Shown here piece by piece: positions 37,101 through 47,900 of a DNA stretch of 64,000 bases. Source of the DNA: Psoroptes ovis (Eukaryota; Arthropoda; Arachnida; Sarcoptiformes; Psoroptidae); the NCBI GenBank assembly GCA_002943765.1, contig PQWQ01000019.1, forward strand, positions 124,001 through 188,000, read 5' to 3'. Numbering within the stretch: position 1 is the first letter of the stretch; each line of letters starts with the position of its first letter. The notes beneath the pieces are model-generated. The model did no database searches. It was not told the origin of the DNA and worked only from the letters and a program-made list of their open reading frames with translations. A program made the translations under genes and the position numbers.

Positions 37101-38138
37101 ATTATTATGGCAACAATTACTTCCTGATGTTGATGTCGTTATGAATGGATTCGATGAACCTTTACGCATTAATTGTAATTGTAAATCAGGTAATGTCAAT
37201 GATGATGCTTTTTCTCTTTGTACTGATTGTTGTTGTTGTTGATCACCGCTGAAACCATGTGTTATCGATGTATCAGATTCAGGTGTCATCATTGGTTGCC
37301 GTTGGCTAGATGTCGATTGTACCAGGGGTGTTGATGTTGGCGATGTGCTTGTTTGCATTGATAATCTTTTCGATGATTGATGTTGCTGGTGCTGCTGTTT
37401 TTGATTTAATTTCAATGAATGATGTTGCTGTTTGCTATTTTGACTACTTTGATTTAGATTATAACAAATATTCATCGATGTCGGTATACCGATCGTTGAA
37501 TTTGGCCGCTTAATTATTGATGGTTCATGAAACATTACTGTTGATGATTTACGTGAATGACAGCAGCGACATGTTTCTACGATTACAGCATTAGTGCCTA
37601 GAGCATGGCTACCACCACCACGGCCGCATGTTGATGATGAAGATAAATTTGATCGATGAAAATGATGATTACTTTTATCATTGTGACTACTGTTAGCATA
37701 GGTGGCAGCACATGATAAATTCTTTGCACTATTTGTACGTGTTATCGATAATTTATTCGGTGTCGTTATCATCATCATTGCTGATTGATTCGATTGATGT
37801 GGCTGTTTCGTCCGCATCAATTCTTGTGATGATGATGTTCGCGAGCAATCATCATTCATATTGCTTGCATTGTAATCATTATCATCATGAATAATAATTA
37901 TATCATTATCATTATGTAAATCTTGAATATCATCTTCATCATTCGATAATGGTGGTGATGATGATGTAATGTTTACATCAATCAATTGATAATCAAACGA
38001 TGGTAATGTAATTGTTGGTTGATGATTAACGCTGGGCGATAATTTTGTTGTTGATTGTTTTTGATGTTGATGCAGCTGCTGTTGCTGCTGCTGCTGATGC
38101 TGTGGTTGCTGTTGATGATCATTTCTTATGTGGGCCAT
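25132..38138 (-). CDS. M13 (neprilysin-like) zinc metallopeptidase, type II membrane protein
   Basis: Twelve coding exons (5' to 3'): 38138-36392, 36312-36262, 36178-36017, 35804-35721, 35077-34518, 34420-34096, 33973-33678, 33537-33323, 25915-25695, 25601-25462, 25376-25300 and 25231-25132. Phases join throughout (3,978 nt, 1,325 aa). Exon 1 encodes about 550 cytosolic low-complexity residues, then a signal anchor (LLLTLLSIIIVIFIYLNV). The ectodomain shows PKICTSMDC, DPCKDFFQFACGNW, a Ser14 run, ELAN, NYGGIGVVIGHEITHGFDD (HExxH zinc site), ENIADNGG (third zinc ligand Glu), AQIWCGSMRPE and a terminal CTVW, all M13 hallmarks. The Gly usually before ENIAD is Ser here, created across a splice junction. 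The intron between 33323 and 25915 holds a sense-oriented retroelement just before the zinc-site exon. The family is certain; the exact neprilysin/ECE paralog is unresolved. Confidence 0.9.
25929..26363 (-). repeat. 3' LTR of the retroelement
   Basis: 435 bp. In element sense it begins TGTAATAG and ends CTTA, so the ends are TG...TA and not the canonical TG...CA. Initiator-like TCAGTCAGT motifs lie near 26087-26096 and AATAAA-type signals near 26040-26048. Being the downstream LTR, it could promote transcription into the last four exons of the host peptidase. Confidence 0.9.
26364..26373 (-). other. Polypurine tract of the retroelement
   Basis: The element-sense sequence AGAGGGGAGA directly precedes the 3' LTR (TGTAAT...). 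This is the expected position and composition for the plus-strand primer of reverse transcription. A run of about ten G/C pairs follows at 26389-26398. Confidence 0.75.
26440..32571 (-). CDS. Gag-pol-env polyprotein in one reading frame (2,043 aa)
   Basis: Approximate residue order: helical N-terminus 1-110; capsid-like region resembling DUF1759 at 150-330; three CCHC-like zinc knuckles at 358-421; protease DSGA at 565; Ty3/gypsy reverse transcriptase 700-915 with YIDD at 861-864; RNase H 1000-1125; integrase with HHCC at about 1199-1236 and D, D, E at 1265, 1323 and 1359 (D-x35-E); then, still in frame, a hydrophobic signal-like segment about 1519-1533, a basic RRRKR cleavage-type site at 1613-1617, a hydrophobic fusion-peptide-like and coiled-coil stretch, and a membrane span about 1981-2002 with a 41-residue tail. 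The layout after integrase is envelope-like, as in insect errantiviruses. No stop or frameshift separates gag, pol and env, which is unusual. All catalytic residues I looked for are present. Whether particles form is unknown. Confidence 0.9.
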   Translation of the reverse strand: MSTSDVLMKNLQELEKEKPVIRRMITEVFNQINEKTIDAYDLVKKTLELAKRVADYRAKFKASADYGREHGLPFDSEKYELINTDYHQKLDKIYEVADKTKQDIKKINIFEMTIQDDATKAKNEPSKSNITNQQVQQETITMTTEAEPKTMPEKFILKEIEKIKPFSGKFLDFRKFFESLTSLLDLSCLPPQRKIDIIAEKLDGPSRQLINSMGDEDDYDKVKTILREKFYDPYEVVLHIAQQLRSLPKLTNNFDIMGMERILEDIKKTEKLMTKVNINPAYTYQFKRIIYQKLTYEIVSKLGCVSETDLSTIVEVLEKEHKLARSRREDHNLFDDFLSCGPIVKTSPQRQNTRSTYCYFCSSPTHTSVDCRARIPLKTKRNIIWEKNLCIRCLEKGHRMSNCGSERVCRICRGGHHEILCQTPQQDNPRWTNQSNVNKGNYRSITSPQRKMIEYPQRQSNTPRTKVKESYVCETMNTTSNDMRSQVQQNSDTNERKEMKNTKPDDYEVQTMEDELIGLSNLESNMLHMMMAKTETTDMAKRKDLEEPVVVKAQVNGFEQELMIDSGANISFITPMYVKKLLLKEKPSNENIITLGSNVHIKGICTTTVKIENIEHEVKFYVVPHEKDIIALGRDAMRSFGISIIPEDENKWKVKINIGQGKEKDVEDHDIGKLLKKYKDVFAKNKEDIGCIKNEMAQIHLSNEIPITCRPYPCTAMDQEIIDKEIDRLLKMDVIEPSNSPFCFPIVLVDKKDEGKKTRLCVDYRKLNDVTIVEHYPMPKISDIDERLINSTYFTTLDISQGYYHVMIDPDDRGKTGFVTKYDQYQWKRLPFGLKNAPMIFQRIIWSLIKRNNLHMYCHNYIDDIIIFSRTKKEHLTHLDNVMNVLLKENIKLKLSKCIFGMKSIIFLGHKISEHGIAPCRSNIEAIVKAEPPKNLKDLRGFLGKINYYHKFIPNRAEKTYYLTELLKKNQKWEWTENQQKEFENLKNLLIKEPILKLFNPKFEIKIYTDASLKGIGAVLKQIHPNEQEYPVAYFSKKLLPYQQRYSASELECLAILEAVEYWHYWLVGQNFTIVTDHKPLESLKKIKKPKTRLFNWALRLSSYQFNIVYRKGVDNQEADYLSRHPIHDLEEMAKAPMIMFTNLWEDTDKIMAIQKNYNPKQLNKCYEKNGIIYRKKKNFEQIFIPKEEAENELRRTHHEFGHIGSVHLYEHYSRRYYTPDIMKIIKKVVQNCEVCNITKKNSYRFGFMGQIGPAKLPFEIIHIDTIGGFQSFGSNKRFLHLAIDAFTRFIWIICSKTQTAKDMINLVKKIQSVTKPKLIIADQYPAIKGTEFKTYLKRNNIGIMFIPRDHPSSNGIVERVNQTICDRIRHKIYETSKEKRTLSWATHAAKAAEEYNKTIHSVTKYSPLFLLTGYDAEKILGPEEVVEARKIAFQNSNLMHEKNKKKYDETRKELPLEIIDEVYVSKGNALNRKKLDARFEGPFPVVDKEGNTMLKIQKKGKLEKVHISQVKPKFHPCNMVLLTSLMLIHLANGKYEPSVADPIVWEKTDHTITKELVNTYYYIRLVNPCSILKRTDRRFECNARYDFWIMETINKNCDKINITYDDFMEENRRRKRFVGSILKGTKFLFENYDKVLHIGQTIVGFVTNWFERKKIKSLKETQRKQQEQIKVLMNSQKEILKEMVDKLDKMGEIQMNNRKTMEDLIDGLHYDLMVGSQMVTISQNLKKFFNELARGIIPIEFELLFPGIVTSEDKYEQWEFVGCDLSSHSDLILEFIQPQPYDELIVYESHPFTLYKQQEDKFCMYEYSGPRYMLYNLEKDCVKRLHLHPHHKKRSESFIINKPTSCQEDDEIEKLWVKKFCETKSKFNQEELQIHYNNKFIFVYCYKQLITIENITSECENKIYKIPQKKEFIAGSFHHRPSVRKTLGNHSFHLYENELIGKNLYSGIYNYSIQTKNIDQLLAEMNNLDEPEEDRFNKWLMLITTGVCLLIIIAGVLIVILRRIKLTKKKRKILERSQEFIELENQARSQGSNSPEVDDTAV
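32610..33046 (-). repeat. 5' LTR of the retroelement
   Basis: 437 bp, matching the other LTR except for a T run two bases longer. The element leader between this LTR and the polyprotein start at 32571 is only 38 nt. That leader has no TGG at the LTR edge, so no ordinary tRNA primer-binding site is evident. Confidence 0.9.
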
Positions 38139-41100
38139 AATTCAGCGGGAAATTCTATGAATACAAATTAATATTATTGGAATTTTCCAATAAATCAATG
38201 AATATTCATTAATAATTGATCCAAATAGGAAATTGGAAAATCATAATCAAATATTAATGATTGAAATAACTGATTAGAAATCAGGAAAAAACAAAAATTC
38301 AAAATAAAGCCAAGATTATTTTCATTAAAATTTGAAATAAGGTTAATCTCTTTGAAAATATGCAAATATTAGGAAAATTGTTATTATTCAAGCCAGTACA
38401 TCATTTGACTTATTGAATTATTGACTTTTCATTTGGATTAAATCGAATGACATAAAAATCAATTTCAAAAGATTATTGAAATACGATTTAATATTCGGAA
38501 TATTCTCAATATGGTTCAATACATGTAAAATAATAGAAGGCCCCTAAAATCTAGAATCTAAATGATTATTATTAAGAAAAAAACCAATTATAATATTTGA
38601 ATGATTAAATAATTGATGTTTTTCAAATCAAAATCTATAAATAAATATTAATGATATTTTAAATAATAATTATTGGCATAGAGGTTAAAAATGAAAAGTA
38701 AAAAAATAATAAAAATTATTATTATTGTTAATCAATCAATATTATACAAATAAATGTTCACATATTGTAGATGTTCATATTTTTTCTCACTTGTAGGCCA
38801 TTTCATTTGTATTGTTTTTGATCATTCAAGTTCAAATGAAACAATCATTTCAACGATTGATCAAATAACAGGCTTTTAATTGATCGATCGATTGATTGAT
38901 TAATGTGATTTGATTGATTTTTCAATTATTAAAAAAAACTTTTTCATAAAACTTTTTCAAAAATTCTTTGAAGTTTGATTCTTCGAGTTCTTACCACCAA
39001 AAAAAGCCTTGAAAAATTGAAATTCATTGAGTTCAAATGATTATGAATTATGATCATTTAAACAAATGAATCATTTTCAAAGAATCAATTAATTTTTAAT
39101 ATTTCGTGTTTGTTGTTAATTTTTCATAAATTTTCACATACAAAGAAATAAATCAAACGCAATATTCTCCGTTTGAATTCGGAGAAAAAATGAAAGAAAG
39201 GAATATATCTTTTATCTTTATCTTTTCGGTATTTTGAAGTTTTCACTTTCAAAAGAATTGAAATTGGAAAAAAATGAAAATTTTTTCATTTTCAAATTAA
39301 TTGAATTTTGAATTGAATTGAATTTAATTCAATTCGAATGAAGATAAAATGAAATGAAATTAATTAACACTGAAGTTAATCAAAAAATAAAACTTTTACT
39401 CTAAAAACTTTTAGAGATACACACGCGAAAAAAGAATTGAACAAATGATAACCGAAGAATAAGAAGATGAAAAATTCTACGAAATAAATAGATTAAATTA
39501 ATGATAATTACACAATTAATAATTAATAATCTATGAAATATACTAAAACATGATCAAATCAATTTCAATTCATATGACCATACACTTGTCACAATGTATG
39601 GTGATCAATTTAATCATTTTTTATGTCATTTTTTTACCAGTTTAATATTTCAATTCGTTGAATTTGAATCGAAAAAAATTCAAATTCGACTAAGGTTATA
39701 CATTTTAACAAATTAACTAATTTTGTTGGTCAAAAAAAGAATAAATAAAAAATTAGGTCTCGAGATTAGTCCGTGAAAAAATTTTCAGGACTGGCCACCA
39801 ATTGACTGGTAATTGGCAGCAATGGTGATGGTGCTGGTGGTGTTGGGGACTGTGAAGGCTGATTGTCATAAAAAAACAATTCAAAATGTAAATACACACC
39901 AAACAATACACCATACATTATAAAAATTTTCAATTCAATTCAATTGTTGTTGCTCTCAAATACTTATCATCATTCAGTTTTTATTGTTCATTTGAAAATT
40001 TTCATGTTTTATCATGCAATTTATCGTGTGATTCTAGTTTTTTTTTATTTCATTTCATTTCAAGTGAATCGTCATTCATTGAATTTGTATTGTAATATTT
40101 CAATTTTTTCACACTGGATAACATTCAAAAAATAATAATACAACAACAATAATACAACAACAACAAATAATCATATTTGTGCAGTTATATTATTCAGTTC
40201 ATTCAGAGAAATTAATTAAAAAAATTATAATAATAATAATAAACACAATTCACTGGTCACTTTGAATTTCGTGCATAGAATAACATTTTCGTTTACGAAT
40301 TTTTCAAGATTATCTTGTATAATAAGGCCTATAGTTCTAGGGATATTCTGGAATATGAAAATAAAAGGCTAAAAAATGAAAAATTTGGTAAATTTTTACA
40401 TGGAATTATTCTTTTTTTTCGCCAAATAAATCATTATCATAGAATTTTATGTGAGTAAATTTTTTCAAGAATAATTATTCATGTAAAATAGGGGAATTTT
40501 GTCTAAATTTGCTAAAATTTTCAATAACTGAATTGTTGCAAAATATTGTGGCACTGAATCAATATTAATTGAAATAATTGAATTGAAATTTGAAAATTCA
40601 ATTTTTTTTTTCAAAAATGCAAAAATTAACACTTACCTTGCGAATAGAGTTTATGGCTTGTTAATATTGTTATTGTTTTTAATTAAATAGTTGATTTGCT
40701 AATCAATTTTCCATTGAAATTAATTTTTTTTCTTTTTTTAATTACGATTTTCATTATTTTTGAGTTGATTTTTCCATTAAAAAATTGAACTGAATCATGT
40801 TCTCTTTGATATTTTCATCTGTTTTGTTTTTGCTTGTTTTTTTTTTTTTTTTTTTTGACAAAGAAAATAATGATAATTGATTTGTAATTAACGGAATCAA
40901 AATTCAATCAGTTAGCGGCCAAAACAATGGTAAAAATGAATTCCAGTAAAAGTCAAATTTGAATCGGAAAAATTTTCAATTTTCAAATTCTTGAAATTCA
41001 ATTAATATTTGAATCATTTGAGAACAGTTTTTTTTTTGAATTTTCAAATTCTTGATTTCTTGTTGAATTTCAATTCAACACTGAATCACATTTTCATTGA

Positions 41101-43676
41101 ATTTAAAACATTTATATTCCATACACTTGATGATGATCCTGTCATGTTCTGTGTACAAATGTACCATTCAAAATGTACAATTTTCAATACATTTTCAATA
41201 TATTTTATAGTTTTTTTACATTCATTCATTCATTCCATTCATGAAGATTCATAATTTGAAACGCATGCGAAAATTTGGAGCTAAATTATTTTGAATACAT
41301 TTTTTTTTTTTTTTGAATCTTCATTTCAATTTTGAATTGAAAAATTATTAACAGAATCCTTGCTTGCTTGCTGATGGTTGGTGTTCTGTTATGCAATTCA
41401 TTGGTTGAATTGCATGCATTTTTTCATTTTTTCTAGGTCTTTTAATTTCTTCTTTCATTTAGGGTTCTTCAGTTTTTAAATTCATTCATTTCATTGAATT
41501 TTAATTAAAACATAAGCAGTGAAAAATGCTTTGTCGATTTTTTTTCTGGAACCAAAAAAATGGAAAATTCATATTATTTTTTTTTCAATAATAATTCTTT
41601 GCCATTCTTTGTTTCTTTGAATCGCTGATACGATTGTTTTTATATTTAAAATTGAAATTATTATCAATAATGATAATATTTTGAAATTGAAACATTGCGA
41701 ACAACAATAGCCAACAACAACGGCATTTACAACAACAACGACGGCCATAATTATTAATATTTAAAATAATTTGTATATATACACGCACAATATTCTTTTT
41801 GAATGAATGAATGAATGAATGAATAAATGAATGATTCGATCGAATGAATGAATGAATGCATGAATCCATGTTATTATTGTTGCTATTATTATTATTAAGA
41901 TGTTTGGTTGTTTGATGATAATTTTCAATTTTAACTAATTTCTTGAAAATAATAACGAATAATAACAAATAAGTTTTCCGGGACAAGAAGTTTTTTTTTT
42001 TTTTTTTTGATCACAAAATCTTTTGCTGAATAGACACAAGATGAAGAAGGCTTTCAAATGCATTTTCAATGTTTTTTTTCAGTTTTTTCACAGGAATATT
42101 TTCAATGTTTTTTCTTTCTTTCTTCATCAAGTAGAAATATTAATAAATAATAACAATCAGTTTTTGATGATGATAATAATGAAACAATTCAAGTGTTTTC
42201 TTGTATTTTTTTTCCATTTTTTTTCTTGCTTCCATTGTAAGATTTAATTGAAATTGAAATATTAATTAGCATTCTTCTTCTTCTTCTTCTTATTATTATT
42301 ATTATTATAATCATAATTATAATTGTTTCATTTTAATATTTTTTTTTTGCTTTTCTTAATAAGTGTTTAAGGCGAAATTCAACGATAATAAGCGAATATT
42401 TTCATTCATAGGTCTTGATGTTTCTAAATCATTAATTCTTCAAAAATAATTTTTCAGGTTTAGTCAAAATGGAGAAAAATCATTTTTCCTTTAACTACAT
42501 TTCCACGCTGTATTATCAGCACAGATGAATGGAGATAATAATTATGAAAAATCATATGATGTTTTTGTTCCAATTTATTGGATAAGAATTAAGAAATATT
42601 TCAGATATTCCAAGAAATTTGCTTCGATCATATGATTTTTGTCTTGAATAATTAATTTTTTGATTTTTCAGAAAATTTTCAGGAATTTTTTTTTCTTGTT
42701 TTAGGCTAATAAAGATTATTATACAATGGTGAATACAAGATCACGATATTACCATAAGCATCAGCAATCAATGATGATTTATTGTGATTCGTTTTATTGT
42801 TTGTTTGTTTGCTTGTTTTGTTTATGCTGCATTAGCAATTGTTAACCACCACCAAACACCTCAACGAATTGGAACAATCGAAATTGATTGTCTTGAATCT
42901 CTGTTTTTTTTCTGTTGTTGAAACATATCGTTATTTGAACAAGAAAATCAATATTTCAAATCATTTATTTTGAAAAAAAAACTTACCAAAGAAAACAAAA
43001 AAAAAGTACATCTTTCTTAGAATTGATTCGCAATTTATTTTCAAAAATTGTATTTGATTTAGAATTGAATAAAATTCAGTTCTTATTTTGGCCTTGTATG
43101 TTTGAAACATGAATAAAACAAATAAAAAATTAAATTTCAAATCCTTTCGTGATTTCGTATGAAAAATTGTAAATTTCTTTGAAAAATTGGTGAATTTATA
43201 AGGTTTTGCTCAGGAAATTTCTCAGAGTATTCCTTCTTTTTTTTGGATTTATTTACATTTGAAAACAGAAAATACATACGAAACAAAAGTGAAGAATTTT
43301 AAATGAATTCATTTTTTTTTTCATGTTTCAAACTTTAGTTTTACCATTCTTTCATTGAAATTGAATGAAATTTTCTGCATTTTTGACATGAAGTCTTTTC
43401 TAAGATTTCATTTTCAATGAATTTTAACACTTAGTAATCGTGTGGTTTGAGAGAAAAACGCTTGAAATGTTTGAAAATTTGCACAAATTTTCTCTAAATA
43501 ACCGAAAACAACGGAAATTGGTAATTTTCAAATTCCGAGTTTTTCAAAAAAAAGAGTCGAAAAAAAATTCGATTTTTGAAGGACGAAACAATCGATATAT
43601 ACAATCGATACTTGAGAATTTCTAATGTTTTGAGTTTTGAAATTTTTTTTGATCGTCAAACACATTTGATGCAATT
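38139..43676. other. Long non-coding gap between the M13 gene and PRPF38A
   Basis: 5.5 kb of AT-rich DNA with many homopolymers, TGAA/AATG repeats (41800-41870) and CTT repeats (42275-42300). No gene is supported. On the minus strand an acceptor (TATTCATAG, exon start 38154) lies 16 bp before the M13 ATG, and a strong donor (CGCAAG then GTAAGT, exon end 40637) lies upstream. They may define a 5' untranslated intron of the peptidase gene. A weaker donor is at 42987. An isolated less AT-rich block at 39766-39858 is listed separately. Confidence 0.4.
39766..39858 (-). other. Orphan exon-like block, Pro/Ser-rich, ending in a stop
   Basis: On the minus strand a pyrimidine-rich stretch and CAG acceptor are followed by 30 open codons starting PSQSPTPPAPSPLLP and closing with TAA. 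Base composition is far less AT-rich than the surrounding kilobases. It could be a terminal exon, an upstream-ORF-bearing leader exon or chance. No partner coding exon was found; the nearest good donor upstream (40637) would join it in an open frame lacking an ATG. Confidence 0.25.
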
Positions 43677-44878
43677 ATGGCCAACAAAACTGTTAAAGAT
43701 GCTGTCACCATTCATGGTACTAATCCACAATATTTAATTGAAAAAATTATAAGAACAAGAATCTATGAAAGCCGTTATTGGAAAGAAGAATGCTTCGGTT
43801 TGACAGGTTTGTTTTTGGAATGTTTTGTTTGAATTTTGATTTTTAATTTCTTAAATATTTACAGCCGAACTGGTCGTTGATAAAGGTACCGAACTACGTT
43901 ACATTGGTGGATCATATGGTGGTAACATCAAAACAACACCATTCTTATGTTTGACGCTGAAGCTGTTACAAATACAACCAGAAAAAGATATAATAATTGA
44001 ATTTTTACGGCAAGAAAATTTTAAATATATGCGTGCATTAGGTGCATTTTATCTTCGTTTAACTGGTAATTCATTAGACATTTATAAATATTTAGAGCCA
44101 TTATATAATGATTATAGAAAATTGAGGCGAATGACCAAGATGGGAAGTAAGTATTTCGTGGAATTTTAATTTAAAAATTGAAAAACAATCGTTCTTTACA
44201 TTTTTCACAGCTTTCGATGTTATTTATATGGATGAATTCATCGATCTTCTGTTGCGAGAAGATCGTGTATTCGATATAATATTACCACGTTTGACTAAAC
44301 GTTTTGTTCATGAAGAAAATGGCGAATTAAATAAACGTATCAGTTTGATTGAAGATGATTTGGACGAAGCTGATAATGATGATGATAATGATAATGACCA
44401 TGAAAAACAAGCGGATAGCAAATCTGATTCATCAGATTCAGATGATGATAATACGAGACGGAAACATCATAAGAAAAGACGTTCACGAACACCAGAACGG
44501 TCATCATATCGTCATAATGATGATGATGATCGTCGTGATCATCATAGTCGAAGACATCATCGTGAATTATCACCGCGATCACATCGACATTATGATGATG
44601 ATGAATATGAGGAAAGTCGTCGTCATTATTCTGATCGTCATCATCGACATCGTCAACGATCACCATCACCATCGCGAGATTATCATCACAGACATTCTCA
44701 TCGTAATCGTTCGATTACACCCGATAAAGATCAACGAGACAATCGAAATCGTAAACGTGATAAACAGCCAAAAGAATCAAAAGACGAAGACCGAAACAAT
44801 GCTAAGAGTGAAGCTGATGAAATTGCTGAAATGAATGCATTACGGGCTAAGCTAGGCTTGAAACCATTGAGACCATGA
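43677..44878 (+). CDS. PRPF38A: Pre-mRNA-splicing factor 38A (PRPF38A)
   Basis: A component of the spliceosomal B complex, needed for its activation. Coding exons are 43677-43806, 43865-44146 and 44211-44878 (1,080 nt, 359 aa), with phases 1 and 1. The Prp38 domain fills residues 1-180: HGTNPQYLIEKIIRTRIYESRYWKEECFGLT, IGGSYGGNIKTTPFLCL, NFKYMRALGAFYLRLTG, YKYLEPLYNDYRKLR and MDEFIDLLLREDRVFDIILPRL. The C-terminal third is an Asp-rich then Arg/Ser/His-rich tail (RS-like, with RSRTPERSS and RQRSPSPSR), ending ALRAKLGLKPLRP, a conserved C-terminal motif. It has an AATAAA at 44935-44940. The length fits animal PRPF38A (about 312) plus tail expansion. It converges with CNOT11. Confidence 0.94.
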
Positions 44879-44921
44879 ATCAATGCGAAGACTATCGATT
44901 TTTGTACAAAGTTTTTTTTTC

Positions 44922-44940
44922 TTTATTTATAACAAATAAA
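44922..44940. terminator. Opposed polyadenylation signals of PRPF38A and CNOT11
   Basis: Only 101 bp separate the two stop codons. AATAAA on the plus strand (44935-44940) lies downstream of PRPF38A. AATAAA on the minus strand (plus-strand TTTATT, 44922-44927) lies downstream of CNOT11. The signals face each other across 7 bp, so the two mRNAs probably overlap at their 3' ends. Confidence 0.55.
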
Positions 44941-44979
44941 CAAACAATTATCGATCAATGGATTATGTCGATGATATTA

Positions 44980-47900
44980 TTAAGTGGAACAATTAGTGGT
45001 GGCGGTTGTGGGCGTTGCTGCTGCTGTTGTAATCGATGCTACAGATGTCGATGATGATGATGATGAAGATGTTTTGTAATTATTATCATTCGATTCTATA
45101 TCACTAGCTGTTGGTTCTAATTGTTTTAGCTGACGAAACAATGTTGATGCATCACGTATTTGTGAAAATTCAATACAAAATGATTGTAGTTCGAAATAAA
45201 TTTTTCGAATATCGATAATTTGTTTACAAATTAATGCGGACAAAAATACACAGACCAAACGAACGAGACGATTTTGCAGGTAACGATCTTTGATATTTTC
45301 ACATGTTCGTATGCAATTGGTAATATATTGATAAATATATTCATCTGGTAGCAATAATTCGGTCGATAATTTATTTACAACTTCAATCGAATGTAACGAT
45401 GTGTCCATTTCGACCAATGATTTCAAATAATTATTTATGGTGATTATATTAACATTATTCTTATCACTATTATCATTATTATTATTATCAATTGATTGAT
45501 CAGGTAATGTAGATGATGATGATGATGGTGATTGCATAGACAACGGTGATTTACGTATTAGAATTGATAACAGCTCAATCGCTATTTGTGGATTATTTTC
45601 AACTAAATTTGGTAGATTTTTATCATCAATCATTTCCATTATTATTGTTTCGATCGCTGGTATTGTTTTCAGCTTCATTTGTATACATTTCATTTCGACC
45701 ATTGTCAATGAATGTTCAGTTGATTTTCGAATCAAATTCCTAATGTTTACATCATCATCATCATTTGCATCAATATTGCCGCTTTTCTCATCATCATCAT
45801 CATTACTACCATTACTGTTATCATTATTATTATTGTTATCAACAATCGAAACGATATTCATATCACTGTGACTGCGATGACAAGAATCATTGGGATTATT
45901 GTTATTATTATTGTCTATGAGATTATCATTGCCTTTCAGTCGAAGCTATTCATGGGAAAGAATAAATCACCACAAATTATTGTTGGAATTAAAATAAATC
46001 AAAGCTTATTACCTCGTTGGTGGATGATAATGAACAATTATTATTATTATTATCATTGATATGATGTAAATCACTGCTGCCAACATTATGGATATGATTG
46101 AATAATCTTGATTCTTGGCATTTTTGTTGTTGTTGTTGTTGTTGTTGGTGTTCAACACAATCATTACTATGATTATTATGAGTAGTATTATAAATACTAA
46201 TATTATTATTTCTATTATTATTATTGAAAGTATTATTAATATTAAAATTATTTAAATTGACTAGATTATTATCGATAAAATATTCCATATCAATATCATA
46301 ATTTAGATTGAGTAATGAATGTAATAATTTCATTGTTTTTTCTTTCGATTCATCGCTGTTGTTAAGCAAAGGAAAAAGTAAAAATTTCAGAGGAATTAAT
46401 TGAAAAATTTCAAATCATATACTACACTTACAAATCAAAATGTCCATTTTCATTCATATTATTCGATGGATGAAATGGAAAATAATATAAACATGGTTTA
46501 TCATATAAATTTCGTAATAATGATAAAAATTCATTTTTAGTCAGAAATTTCAATTGTTGTTGATGATAATAATGATGTACAAATGATGAGGTAGAATTTT
46601 GGCAACTAAATTCATTTAATAATGATGCTAAATCGTTTGCAGCCGTCGTCGTCGTCGATGATGATGATGCTCGTATTTGTTTTGATAGTAAATTTTCAAA
46701 TATCAAATTTTGTAAATAATAATAATTACGAATACGGCCGAAAAAATTTTGCCTAAATTTTTTCATCAATAATATTTGTGGCGGTAAATAATCACAACTA
46801 ATTATATCGTTTGGACTTAGCTTTAAAAACTATTCACGAAAATACAAAATTAAAGATGAGTAAACAAGGTTTTTACTTTACTTAAAATGATATTTACCTC
46901 TTGTTTAGATAAATCATCATTGATTAAATAAAGACTAATGAAAAAATTTTTAGCTATTGTTGATAATTGTGGAAATTCAAAGACGGTGTAGATATCGATT
47001 GCAATCGGTTTTTCAAAATTATCCATAAAATATTTTGGAATGAATTTTTTTTCAGTCATCGTCGATGTTGTTGTACAATTATTGATGATGAATATATTTT
47101 GTTCATCACCATTAATTATATTATCATCACAATTATTTAGTTGAATATTATCATCATCATCATCATTCACAATTGCTGTTGCAGCCGTATGATTTTTATT
47201 AGTTGTCATTTTATCAATAAAATCATACATTTTATTCAAATCAGAATTCAACAATAAATTACGAACTTCTAAATGTTCATTAAATAATTTTTTAATATGT
47301 TTTGATAGCATTAATAATTTTATATGTAAAATTGTTGATGTTGTTGCATGATTATAATCACAAATTAAATTTTTTGGAACATTTTGATTCATTAATGATG
47401 ATGATGATGATTGATCGATGAAATTTTTTTGTTTAAATCGTTGATCAATTAATAATAAATCAAATTTATCGATCAAATCAAAATAATTTTCAAAAAATTT
47501 CAATTGTTGTTGATTATCGTTTAGATTTTGAAATTTTTCTTTGAAAAATTTTTGAAAATCATAAATAAATTGAAAATATATTGCACTACTTTTGTATGTT
47601 GATATATTCTATGGATTTGAAAGAAATCGAGTTAAAACTATTTCAATCTAAAGCAATCAATAAACTTACCAGTATATCATAAATAATACCATTGAATGGA
47701 TTGAAAATTTTCATTGGCCAATTAAATAAATCATACAAAAGATATAATGCAATAATTTTTTGTGGAAATTTAGGCAATAATATTGAATGATTGAATAGCA
47801 ATTGAACTAAATAGCGGCCAATTTCAAATTTATAAATGAATATGAATAATTTTTCATTAATATTATCATCATTTGGTGTCGTTGTTGATGTCGATGATGA

